DNA of 37,731 nt from the NCBI GenBank assembly GCA_013001575.1, contig JABDMI010000049.1, positions 1-37,731 of the forward strand, in the 5' to 3' direction. Below, in pieces: positions 1 to 8,166 of this stretch. The number at the start of each line of letters is the position of its first letter. The first letter of the stretch is position 1. The notes beneath the pieces were generated by a model. It searched no databases. It was not told where the DNA came from and saw only the letters and a program-made list of their open reading frames with translations. The DNA is from Gammaproteobacteria bacterium. Its GTDB lineage: Bacteria > Pseudomonadota > Gammaproteobacteria > Steroidobacterales > JABDMI01. The position numbers and the translations under genes were made by a program.

Positions 1-212
1 GTCGCAGCTTCATCACGGCGTAATAAATTTTTATCTTCCAGTGCTTTACTGCACAGGTTGATATCGGCTTCACTACTGGAGGATGTTTGGGCGGCGACAT
101 GTGCCGCAGCAGCACACTCTTGCGCATCGCTAGAACCGGATTGAATAACAACTGAAGACGCCCAAACTGGAATCAGTAAAAACTGGCTTAGCAAAAGGAT
201 TATCGTTCGCAT
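1..212 (-). CDS. Secreted protein, N-terminal part only (possibly TPR-type)
   Basis: Reading the minus strand from an ATG at 212 gives an open frame that runs off the left edge, so about 70 residues are visible. It begins with a short basic start (MRT) and a hydrophobic stretch ending near VWASS, a typical Sec signal peptide. The mature part is rich in Ala and Ser and has two cysteines (in QECAAA and NLCSKAL). The pattern of a Cys-containing helix followed by a basic, charged helix resembles small exported TPR-type proteins, but no complete repeat is visible and the function is unknown. It lies 16 bases downstream of the next minus-strand gene (229-552), so the two may be co-transcribed. The call as a real gene rests on the signal peptide and the uninterrupted frame. 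Confidence 0.6.
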   Translation of the reverse strand, partial: MRTIILLLSQFLLIPVWASSVVIQSGSSDAQECAAAAHVAAQTSSSSEADINLCSKALEDKNLLRRDEAA

Positions 213-228
213 ATTCTCTATTTCAATG

Positions 229-552
229 TCAGTTTTGCTCATCCAGAAAGATTACATTCTCAACCATGCAGTGCTTACGCGTTCCCCCATCTTTAAGCAT
301 GGCATGCGAATATATAATTTTTACGCGTTGTTCTGTTGGAGATTTGAGTTTGGCGATAAGTTCTTTGTTAGACGCAGGGATCATATAGCGGGACTCACAC
401 ACAGAATCTACAAGCGATGCGTTTTTAAGGCCGATCAGCTGATAGCCTTTGGCTGGATACGTAACACTTAAGTTACCGACGACTTCATCGGAAAATATCT
501 CCCAGCCTGTTGACATAAATACAAAAATAACGATATATTTCAATAACTTCAT
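229..552 (-). CDS. Small exported protein of unknown function
   Basis: This encodes 107 residues. The ATG at 552 is preferred over an in-frame TTG at 558, because an AAGGAG ribosome-binding site (561-566 on the opposite strand) stands 8 bases before the ATG and only 2 before the TTG. Residues 1 to about 21 form a signal peptide: a basic start, then a hydrophobic run ending before SDEVVG. The mature protein is about 85 residues with two cysteines (in DSVCESR and RKHCMVE) that could form a disulfide in the periplasm. I recognise no family. It sits between the truncated secreted protein at 1-212 and the cupin gene, all on the minus strand, which suggests a small group of exported proteins. Confidence 0.6.
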   Translation of the reverse strand: MKLLKYIVIFVFMSTGWEIFSDEVVGNLSVTYPAKGYQLIGLKNASLVDSVCESRYMIPASNKELIAKLKSPTEQRVKIIYSHAMLKDGGTRKHCMVENVIFLDEQN

Positions 553-836
553 AACCAAAACTCCTTATTTGGTCAGGTCCGGATAATACTATTCAGACCG
601 GGAAACTGGTGTAATTATCCCATTTTCCAGAGATTAATTGACATTATCTGCAACTATTTGTAATTGATAACGGTTCTACAATCTCCATAACTTGAACAAG
701 TCTCATTCTGTATTAAGTTGCAACCCGTCGCCAGTCTTGTAATTTCGCAATTCATTTATTGTTAGGAAAACTGGATAAGCATCCCAAACTGTGTCATTAC
801 GATTCATGTTTTCAGTATTCGGGCTGCAACTATGAT

Positions 837-1388
837 TTATTTTGGCAAAACAGACTCTGCCGAAGGAGGTATTTTATCGGGATGAACGGTTACCCCGTAT
901 TTTGCGGCGACCATACCAATAATCTGACCTACCTTTTGTGGGTCATCCGGATTTTCCTTTCTTATTTGTGCGACTACGGTATCAAAAAACGAAGCGAATT
1001 CCCCGGGTGATACCACTAAAAGAAGTTTTGCTGGCTTATTCGTAATATTCCAGAAACCATGTAAATGACCACGAGGTAAAACAAGTAATCCGCCCTCGCC
1101 AACTGACACCACTTCATCCTTGTTCAAAAACTCCACGCTACCGCTTAACACATAAAAATGTTCGTCTTCCTTTGTATGAATATGTGGTGGTGCACCAAAT
1201 GTTTTTGGCGGCAATACAAGTTCAAGTATTGCCACATTTGATGGTGTCGAATCAGAATCCGAAAGTAAAAATGATTTGTGACCTGGAAACGGAATCTCTT
1301 CAGACGTACCAGCTTGCACAATCGCAGGTTCATGTGCAAATATATTGGCACTCACAAATATTGACAGCAATAATAAGATTTTGTACAT
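837..1388 (-). CDS. Exported cupin-domain protein
   Basis: This 183-residue protein has a signal peptide at residues 1-18 ending ANIFA, so it is probably periplasmic. It carries both cupin motifs. Motif 1 is H69-x-H71-x4-E76 followed by G83. Motif 2 is P105-x-G107-x2-H110-x3-N114. H69, H71, E76 and H110 would bind one metal ion in a single small beta-barrel. A C-terminal helical tail of about 55 residues follows the barrel. The ATG at 1388 is preceded by GGAG at a workable distance. Substrate and reaction cannot be told from the fold: exported single cupins of this size are usually annotated only as cupin-domain proteins. It lies downstream of the aceA terminator, so it probably has its own promoter. 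Confidence 0.8.
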   Translation of the reverse strand: MYKILLLLSIFVSANIFAHEPAIVQAGTSEEIPFPGHKSFLLSDSDSTPSNVAILELVLPPKTFGAPPHIHTKEDEHFYVLSGSVEFLNKDEVVSVGEGGLLVLPRGHLHGFWNITNKPAKLLLVVSPGEFASFFDTVVAQIRKENPDDPQKVGQIIGMVAAKYGVTVHPDKIPPSAESVLPK

Positions 1389-1492
1389 AGGTATTAGCTC
1401 CGAATTCGATTTTATATATCTTAGGATATTTAAGCGCCAGCCAATAGTACCAAACTTCCCTGGCGGCGACCAAGTTTGAGAATCACCAATTA

Positions 1493-1519
1493 AAAACCCG
1501 ACTCAATGAGTCGGGTTTT
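1493..1519 (-). terminator. Rho-independent terminator of aceA
   Basis: Perfect 12-base arms (1493-1504 and 1508-1519, AAAACCCGACTC and its complement) enclose a 3-base loop. The A-run on the plus strand gives a U-run in the minus-strand RNA. It lies about 60 bases past the isocitrate lyase stop codon and is nearly symmetrical, so it could work both ways. Confidence 0.8.
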
Positions 1520-1578
1520 CGGGTTCCTGTCTCACAGGAAAGACGTCACCACCTAAGCGTAGATGACAGTAATATAAT

Positions 1579-3159
1579 TTAGAACTGATTCATCGTGTTT
1601 TTCTCACCACCAGCTTTCAAGGCCTGATCTCCGGCAAAAAATTCTTTGTGGTCATCACCCAGATCTGAACCGGCCATGGCCTGATGCTTCACACAAGATA
1701 CACCTTTGCGAATCTCTTGTCGCTGAACACCGGCCACATACGCGAGCATACCTTGTTCGCCAAAATATCCTTCAGCGAGGTCATTCATGTGCAATGCGGT
1801 GGTGTGATAGGTTGGTAAAGTGATCAGGTGATGGAAAATACCGGCTTCACGTGCTGCGTCTTTCTGGAAGGACTTGATCATGGCATCAGCTTTAACTGAA
1901 AGCGCGGTGTCATCGTATTTTGCGTCCATTAACTCGGCACGTTCATAGCCTGACACATCGTCACCTGCTTCGAGCATGGCGTCGTATGCCTGCTGACGGA
2001 AATTCAAGGTCCAGTTGAAGGACGGTGAGTTGTTGTAGACCAGTTTGGCATTTGGCACCTGTTCTTTAACCCGGTTAACCATATGCGCGATCTGTCCAAC
2101 ATGCGGTGTTGGGGTTTCTATCCACAACAGGTCAGCGCCATTTTGCAAACTGGTGACACAATCCAGCACCACACGGTCAATATTGGTATCTTCACGGAAG
2201 GCATACAAGCCGTTCGGCAAACGCTTGGGACGGTGCAGTTCTCCATTGCGCTTAATCAGCACTTCATCTTCTTTTGCGTCCTTAATGTTGACGGCTTCGG
2301 TATCTATAAAAGCAATGTACTGCGATGCGAGATCACCCTTCTCATGTGAAACCGGCACTTTCTGGGTCAAACTTGCACCTTCCGAGTCTGTGCGTGCAAC
2401 GATGACACCGTCGTCCACACCCAGTTCCAGAAAGGCATAACGCACGGCATTGATCTTGGCCAGAAAATCTTCATGCGGAACCGTGACTTTGCCGGCTTGA
2501 TGACCACACTGCTTAGCGTCCGATACCTGATTTTCGATTTGTATGGCACAGGCGCCCGCTTCAATCATTTTTTTGGTCAACAAATAAGTGGCTTCTTCAT
2601 TACCAAAACCTGCATCAATGTCGGCAATGATTGGTACTACATGGGATTCGTAATTATCGATCTGGGCCTGGATTCCTACTTTGTCACTGTCGGCCGCTGA
2701 ATTTAACTGACGGAACAGGTCGTTCAGCTCTTTGGCATCAGCCTGTTTTAAAAATGTATACAACTCTTCGATCAGCTTTGGTACCGCGGTCTTTTCATGC
2801 ATGGATTGATCCGGCAAGGGGCCGAACTCGGAACGTAAAGCTGCAACCATCCAACCCGACAAGTACAAATAGCGTTTTTTCGTGGTTTTATGATGCTTTT
2901 TAACCGCGATCATTTTCTGTTGGGCCACAAAGCCGTGCCAACAACCCAGGGACTGGGTGTATTTTGATGTGTCAGCATCGTACTCAGCCATGTCTTGTCG
3001 CATAATAGCTGCTGTGTATTTGGCGATATCGAGACCCGTGCGAAATCTGTTTTGCACGATCATACGACCGGCACTTTCCGGATTGATCGCATCCCAGTTG
3101 CTGCCGTGTTTTGCTTTGAGCGCTTGTACTGCTTCGATGGCCGAGGTGTATGTAGACAT
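1579..3159 (-). CDS. aceA: Isocitrate lyase (long form)
   Basis: Isocitrate lyase splits isocitrate into glyoxylate and succinate, the first step of the glyoxylate shunt needed for growth on acetate and fatty acids. The protein has 526 residues, the length of the long Pseudomonas-type enzyme rather than the roughly 430-residue E. coli type. The catalytic loop reads KQCGH with Cys218; E. coli has KKCGH. The metal-binding region (DIDAGFGNEEATYLL) and the conserved segments IENQVSDAKQCGH and NNSPSFNW are present. The ATG at 3159 follows an AGGGA stretch. The gene is monocistronic, with a strong terminator at 1493-1519 and no malate synthase next to it. Two operator-like palindromes lie upstream at 3200-3211 and 3268-3280, and the first is identical to one upstream of psrA. 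Confidence 0.95.
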   Translation of the reverse strand: MSTYTSAIEAVQALKAKHGSNWDAINPESAGRMIVQNRFRTGLDIAKYTAAIMRQDMAEYDADTSKYTQSLGCWHGFVAQQKMIAVKKHHKTTKKRYLYLSGWMVAALRSEFGPLPDQSMHEKTAVPKLIEELYTFLKQADAKELNDLFRQLNSAADSDKVGIQAQIDNYESHVVPIIADIDAGFGNEEATYLLTKKMIEAGACAIQIENQVSDAKQCGHQAGKVTVPHEDFLAKINAVRYAFLELGVDDGVIVARTDSEGASLTQKVPVSHEKGDLASQYIAFIDTEAVNIKDAKEDEVLIKRNGELHRPKRLPNGLYAFREDTNIDRVVLDCVTSLQNGADLLWIETPTPHVGQIAHMVNRVKEQVPNAKLVYNNSPSFNWTLNFRQQAYDAMLEAGDDVSGYERAELMDAKYDDTALSVKADAMIKSFQKDAAREAGIFHHLITLPTYHTTALHMNDLAEGYFGEQGMLAYVAGVQRQEIRKGVSCVKHQAMAGSDLGDDHKEFFAGDQALKAGGEKNTMNQF

Positions 3160-3542
3160 GGGGATCCCTAATGATTGAGTCAGAAAAACATGCAGTTTAA
3201 AACGATTGTTTAAAAAGTAAATCAGTACTCCGACAACGCTTATAAAACACGCAGGACTATTATCTGGAAAACAATGTTTTTTACATTAAATACAATCAGT
3301 TATAGGACTATTGTAATAATTTTCTAATAAAATTCTGGTGCATAATTATTACTCCCATTTTATATCTTGCGCATGTACTTTGTTGCACAGCACAAAAATC
3401 CAGCATGGCAAAATAGAAACTTGTAAAGTCTACATCTGCGAAAACAGATTAAGCTCTGTTATCATTCGCGGCTGAAAAAAACATAAAAAAAGCGTTAATT
3501 ACACAAATCACAAGACAGGCTTTCACACTTTAAGGTCAAGAA
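3160..3542. other. Divergent intergenic region between aceA and the M1 peptidase
   Basis: This AT-rich, 383-base stretch has no credible gene. It must hold the promoters of both divergent genes, but I could not pick a convincing -35/-10 pair for either. It contains the palindrome AAACGATTGTTT (3200-3211) and a related one with arms AAAAC and GTTTT spaced by 3 bases (3268-3280). Confidence 0.6.
3200..3211. promoter_or_regulatory. Putative PsrA operator upstream of aceA
   Basis: AAAC-GATT-GTTT is an inverted repeat with a 4-base spacer, 41 bases upstream of the aceA start codon. It fits the known PsrA-type operator form (AAAC, 2-4 bases, GTTT). The same 12 bases occur at 15044-15055 upstream of the psrA-like gene in this window. 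A second, looser copy, AAAAC-AAT-GTTTT, lies at 3268-3280. Control of aceA by PsrA is an inference from this match. Confidence 0.5.
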
Positions 3543-6500
3543 ATGGGAAATAATCTACAACAATTGGTTGATGAGAGTTTAAGTGACTCTTTACTTGAAA
3601 AAACTGCCGCCTTACTGGGCGAGCCGCTTGATATTACACGCAAAGGATTGCAAGGCGCATGTCTGAAACTTTCCAAGAGTCTCGACGCAGTCCGGGATGA
3701 AGAATTTTCGGCCTTTTATGAGTCACTTGGGGATGGCAGCAAGCTGGATAAACTGGAACAACACTTAGCCGGTGGCAATCAAACCGTGACCTATCTAAGC
3801 ATGGGAAATGAAAAAGCTCGGGAGTTGCTAGCCTACGACACAGAAAACGACGTTGATACACACGTGTCACTGATTGCCGAAGATTCCGGTATAAAACACG
3901 AGTCTATTTCATTCTTACTCGGTATCGCTCACCCTTTTTTCCTTGGATTACTGGGTAAAAAGAAATCAGAGGGTTTGAGTAGCCAGGGCATTAATGCCTT
4001 AATCAGCACACAACCTGTACCAACTGTGATCGATGATAATGAAGACCCGTATATCGCAAGATATGCAGCAGATTCCAGTGATGCAGATCTTGGTCAGCAA
4101 TCAGGGTCCGATTCGGCAGATGCTGGAAGTGAAAAGCGAAAATCAAAGACATCGCTGGTCGGATTAACCACCTTTTTAATCATTCTGGCCTTGGCGATCG
4201 CCGCTTATTTCAATCAAGCGCTTATCAAAGACTTTTTCGGCATACAGAGTGATACAAAACCAATTCCAGAGCGGACAACACAAAATCAGCCGACACCCAA
4301 GACAGCGAACAATGTAGACAGCGCAACCGAGTCGATTACTCCAATTGCTGATACTAATGCGTATCCGGCTTCAACCCCGGTCGGGCGTTTGCCAAACAGC
4401 GTTCGCCCGCTTGAATACAAACTGGATTTGACCATTGACCCTGACCAGGACGGATTTAGGGGGGTAACCACAATTGACCTGGAGTCAGATATTGAAACCG
4501 ATTACCTGTTTTTGCATGGGCGAGATCTACAAGTCAGTAATGTACGTTTGACCGACTCCGCAGGTAATGAAATTTCCGGTGAGTATCGTCAGGTCGATGC
4601 TTCAGGCGTGGCCCGAATCGACTTTTCAGGCACCCTTGCAAAAGGAAGCTCGACTCTGGAAATTACTTACAGTGCTCCATTCAACTTGTCACTGGAAGGC
4701 TTGTATAAAGTGACAGATGGCGGCTTGAATTACGCGTTCACCCAATTCGAAGCAACGTCGGCGCGCTTGAGCTTCCCGGGTTTTGACGAACCCGCTTTCA
4801 AAGTGCCTTTCACTACCAGCCTCACCATCAAAAATGAACACAAGGGCTTTGCCAATACCCCACTGACAGCAGTCACCGAAATGGAGAACGGTATGCAAAG
4901 ACTGGACTTTGCGAAGTCCAAACCCTTGCCGACTTACCTTATCGCCTACGCGGTTGGTGATCTGGATGTGGTGAAATGGGACGACATTCCGGCCAATTCC
5001 ATTCGTAAAAAACCCATTCCTTTAAATGGGTTGGCAACCAAAGGCAAAGGTAAAAACCTGACTTATGCCCTGGAACACACCAATGAGATCTTAACCTCCC
5101 TGGAAGAATATTTCGGTATTCCCTACCCGTACGAAAAACTTGATATTGTCGCTGCACCCGATTTTGCCTTTGGTGCCATGGAAAATGTCGGTCTGATCGT
5201 GTATCGCGAACAGCTATTGTTATTTGATGACACCATTTCATTGGATCAAAAGCGTCGCTATGCCAATGTGCACGGCCATGAACTGGCCCACCAGTGGTTT
5301 GGCAATCTGGTCACCCCGGAATGGTGGGATGATATCTGGTTAAACGAAGCATTTGCGACCTGGATGGCACATGTCTCGAATGACAATGTTTATCCGGAGC
5401 AAAAATTCAGACAAACCCTGATGGGTCGCGCCCTGGGAGCCATGGCTAATGATAGCTTGATCAGCGCACGCCAGATCCGCCAGCCAGTTAACAACAATCA
5501 TGATATTGATTCAGCGTTTGACGGCATCACCTATTCCAAAGGTGGTGGAGTATTGCGCATGTTTGAATCTTTCCTGGGGCCTGAAAATTTCCAACTTGGA
5601 ATAAACCATTATCTAAACAAGTTTGCTTTTGACAATGCCACGGCGACCGATTTTATTGAAGCCATTGCGGAAAACTCGACTCAATACACGGTCGAAACCA
5701 TTCGTGATGCTTTTAATAGCTTTCTTGAACAACCTGGTATTCCTAATCTGGACATCAGCACAACTTGCTTAGATAGCAATGTGGAGGTCAATGTAAAACA
5801 ATCACGCTATTTGCCCATCGGGTCCAGTGGCAGCAGCGCACAGATCTGGAAAGTGCCGGTGTGTCTAGGCTTTGAGACTGCTGGCAAAGTTGAACAGCAA
5901 TGCAGCTTAGTCAGTAAACCAATTCAAAGCATAAAACTCGATACCCAGGTTTGTCCAAAATTCGTAATTCCAAATGCGGGTGGCACAGGGTATTATCGCT
6001 TCGCCTTGAACAGTACCGATTGGCAGACCCTGTTTAGCAATCAGGACATGTTGGGTGCTGAAGAGATGATGGCAGCGAATGACAGTTTCAACGCATCCAT
6101 CAATGCCGGCAAACTCTCCTTTCGTGATCTGGTGCAAGTCGCACCTAAAATTATTCGATCCGACTCCTCACGAGTAGCTACCGCTCCAACCGAACTTCTG
6201 AGTTTTGCCTATGACAAAATTGCTAAAACCAAGGCGCAAAAATCGGCCCTGGCCAATTTAAATCGCCGACTGTACGAAAACCGGTTTAAAGAATTAGGCT
6301 TTGATTACCAGCCTGATGATTCAGTGGATACCATACAACTTAGAAACAGCCTATTCACTTTTTTGGCCAAACAAGGTGAGTCTGCCGAAGTTCGAAGTCA
6401 TTTACGCAAAATGGCGGTGGAATATACAGGGTATGCAAGTGATAAACAGTTGCACCCGGAACTGGCCGACTCCAATATCATTGCGACTGCACTAGCAGTT

Positions 6501-6983
6501 GCTGCAAAAGATATTGGTACTCCCTTCATACAGCATTTAATGGAATTATTTGAAAATGAAAGTGATGGCACCATTCGTGGGCGCCTGTTAGGAGCTATTG
6601 CGGAAGCCAAAGATCCTAAGCTGGCAGATGAACTGAGAGACTGGACTTTGTCGGAAAAGATTCGCGATAACGAGATATACACAATTATTTTCACCCAACT
6701 CAGTGATGACCAACAAAAAGACGCAGCCTGGAACTGGTTCAAACAGAACTTCGATGGCTTTATTCAACGTGTTTCCAGTTTCTCCCAGGGACGAATTCCT
6801 CGCATTGCATCCGGATTCTGTACTGCTGAAGACAAACTAGACGTGGAAAAGTTTTTTAGCCCGTTAATTGAAAATGTATCGGGTGGCCCGCGTTCCTTGG
6901 CACAAACCCTTGAATCAATCGATCTCTGCATTGCCAAGGCGAATCATCACACACCAAGCGTTGCCAATTACTTTCCTGAGTAA
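3543..6983 (+). CDS. Membrane-anchored M1 family aminopeptidase with DUF937-like N-terminus
   Basis: This protein has 1146 residues in four parts. Residues 1 to about 157 resemble DUF937: helical, with a SISFLLGIAHPFFLGLLGKK stretch followed by LSSQGINALI. Residues 160-203 are an acidic linker ending in basic KRKSK. Residues 205-223 form one transmembrane helix. From about 280 the M1 peptidase begins. It has the exopeptidase motif GAMEN (544-548) and the gluzincin zinc site HELAH (579-583), with the third ligand Glu602 in LNEAF. The C-terminal third resembles the ERAP1-type helical domain. By the positive-inside rule the DUF937-like part is cytoplasmic and the peptidase periplasmic, where it would trim N-terminal residues from peptides. 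Ordinary bacterial PepN is about 870 residues and cytoplasmic, so this layout is unusual. The gene is monocistronic and ends at the shared terminator at 7005-7032. Confidence 0.85.
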   Translation: MGNNLQQLVDESLSDSLLEKTAALLGEPLDITRKGLQGACLKLSKSLDAVRDEEFSAFYESLGDGSKLDKLEQHLAGGNQTVTYLSMGNEKARELLAYDTENDVDTHVSLIAEDSGIKHESISFLLGIAHPFFLGLLGKKKSEGLSSQGINALISTQPVPTVIDDNEDPYIARYAADSSDADLGQQSGSDSADAGSEKRKSKTSLVGLTTFLIILALAIAAYFNQALIKDFFGIQSDTKPIPERTTQNQPTPKTANNVDSATESITPIADTNAYPASTPVGRLPNSVRPLEYKLDLTIDPDQDGFRGVTTIDLESDIETDYLFLHGRDLQVSNVRLTDSAGNEISGEYRQVDASGVARIDFSGTLAKGSSTLEITYSAPFNLSLEGLYKVTDGGLNYAFTQFEATSARLSFPGFDEPAFKVPFTTSLTIKNEHKGFANTPLTAVTEMENGMQRLDFAKSKPLPTYLIAYAVGDLDVVKWDDIPANSIRKKPIPLNGLATKGKGKNLTYALEHTNEILTSLEEYFGIPYPYEKLDIVAAPDFAFGAMENVGLIVYREQLLLFDDTISLDQKRRYANVHGHELAHQWFGNLVTPEWWDDIWLNEAFATWMAHVSNDNVYPEQKFRQTLMGRALGAMANDSLISARQIRQPVNNNHDIDSAFDGITYSKGGGVLRMFESFLGPENFQLGINHYLNKFAFDNATATDFIEAIAENSTQYTVETIRDAFNSFLEQPGIPNLDISTTCLDSNVEVNVKQSRYLPIGSSGSSAQIWKVPVCLGFETAGKVEQQCSLVSKPIQSIKLDTQVCPKFVIPNAGGTGYYRFALNSTDWQTLFSNQDMLGAEEMMAANDSFNASINAGKLSFRDLVQVAPKIIRSDSSRVATAPTELLSFAYDKIAKTKAQKSALANLNRRLYENRFKELGFDYQPDDSVDTIQLRNSLFTFLAKQGESAEVRSHLRKMAVEYTGYASDKQLHPELADSNIIATALAVAAKDIGTPFIQHLMELFENESDGTIRGRLLGAIAEAKDPKLADELRDWTLSEKIRDNEIYTIIFTQLSDDQQKDAAWNWFKQNFDGFIQRVSSFSQGRIPRIASGFCTAEDKLDVEKFFSPLIENVSGGPRSLAQTLESIDLCIAKANHHTPSVANYFPE

Positions 6984-7004
6984 CGACCAACAATAGGTAC
7001 ATTA

Positions 7005-7032
7005 AAAAAGCCACTCGAGTGAGTGGCTTTTT
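7005..7032. terminator. Bidirectional terminator between convergent genes
   Basis: Twelve-base arms (7005-7016 and 7021-7032, AAAAAGCCACTC and its complement) enclose a GAGT loop, with A-run and T-run ends. It lies between the convergent M1 peptidase and YpfJ-type genes and can serve both. Confidence 0.85.
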
Positions 7033-7061
7033 GCTAATTTAATTTGGATGTTTGACGAGAT

Positions 7062-7916
7062 TCAGATTCCCGTATCGCAAGCGCCTATTTCGCCACTTTG
7101 CATGCCGCGGGCAAACCATTCCATGCGTTGTTGCGAGGTGCCATGAGTGAATTGTTCTTTGCGCGGCACACGGCCGGCTTTTTTCATTATGGTGTCATCA
7201 CCGACCGCTGCTGCTGCATTGAGAGCTTCTTCCAGATCACCTTCTTCCAGCATGCCGGTTCGTTGTTGCGTGTGATTGGCCCAGATACCGGCATAACAAT
7301 CCGCCTGTAATTCCATTTTCACTTGCATGGCATTTGCCTGTTCCTTGGAAGCTCTTGCCTGATATTGACGAACTTTTGCCGCGGTGCCGGTAATAGTTTG
7401 AATATGGTGACCGACCTCATGCGACAAGACATAGGCGACGGCAAAATCACCTTGCGCCCCCATGCGACGTAATTCATTCAAGAAACTCAGATCAAGATAG
7501 GCTTTTTGATCGCCCGGGCAGTAGAAGGGTCCCGAAGCCGCCTGCCCGGTACCACAAGCTGTTGGTGTCATGTCTGTGTAGAGCACTAATTTGGGCGCCT
7601 GATAGCGGTATCCGGCTTTCTGAAACACCGCATTCCAGGTATCTTCCGTATCGGCCAAAACCGTAGACACAAAGCGCTTGATTTCTTCTTCTTGTGCACT
7701 GCCACGATATTCGCCTTGTTGTTGGGGTTGTTGGCGTTGTTGTTGGGCTTGCTGCTTTTGCATTTGCTGCATAACTGTTCCCGGATCTTGGCCTAACAGA
7801 AATATTGCTACCAGGGCCATGATTATTCCACCACCACCAACCGCGGCACCGCGCCCCATACGGCGACCACGACGGTCTTCTACATTTGAACTTTGTCTTC
7901 TACCTTTCCAACGCAT
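7062..7916 (-). CDS. ypfJ: YpfJ-type neutral zinc metallopeptidase
   Basis: This 284-residue protein belongs to the bacterial neutral zinc metallopeptidase family (Pfam Zn_peptidase, E. coli YpfJ). The first 30 residues are rich in Arg and Gly, followed by one transmembrane helix (about 26-42) and a Gln-rich linker (50-67). The catalytic domain has HEVGH at 166-170 and a probable third zinc ligand, Glu202, in the family motif ELQADCYAG. Two cysteines (121 and 133) flank the segment ahead of the active site. The topology suggests a periplasmic catalytic domain; the natural substrate is not known for the family. The ATG at 7916 has AGGAG 9 bases upstream. The gene is single and converges on the peptidase gene through the shared terminator. 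Confidence 0.9.
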   Translation of the reverse strand: MRWKGRRQSSNVEDRRGRRMGRGAAVGGGGIIMALVAIFLLGQDPGTVMQQMQKQQAQQQRQQPQQQGEYRGSAQEEEIKRFVSTVLADTEDTWNAVFQKAGYRYQAPKLVLYTDMTPTACGTGQAASGPFYCPGDQKAYLDLSFLNELRRMGAQGDFAVAYVLSHEVGHHIQTITGTAAKVRQYQARASKEQANAMQVKMELQADCYAGIWANHTQQRTGMLEEGDLEEALNAAAAVGDDTIMKKAGRVPRKEQFTHGTSQQRMEWFARGMQSGEIGACDTGI

Positions 7917-8166
7917 TCTGCATTACTCCTGATCTGTGTAGGTCAATTGGGCAATTTAGCACACTAATTAAGCCCTGATAATGCCAAATTGAGCTCAACA
8001 AGATTATCTGTCGATGAATTTACTTATATTTATCTATTTTGACATTTATATGCATTTTAGAGCGATTCCAGACACTTAAAAGGCCAGGAAAATCCGGTAA
8101 ATCTAGCGATAAGTAATTGTAAAATAATGTAAACTACTGAAAATAACAATCAGAAATTAATAACTG

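Noticed and set aside
226-471. Plus-strand open frame of 81 codons
   Set aside because: It lies opposite the 229-552 gene, which has a signal peptide and a well-placed AAGGAG; the plus-strand product has no family-like pattern.
759-1010. Plus-strand open frame of 83 codons
   Set aside because: It overlaps the 3' part of the cupin gene on the other strand and has no ribosome-binding site or recognisable motif.
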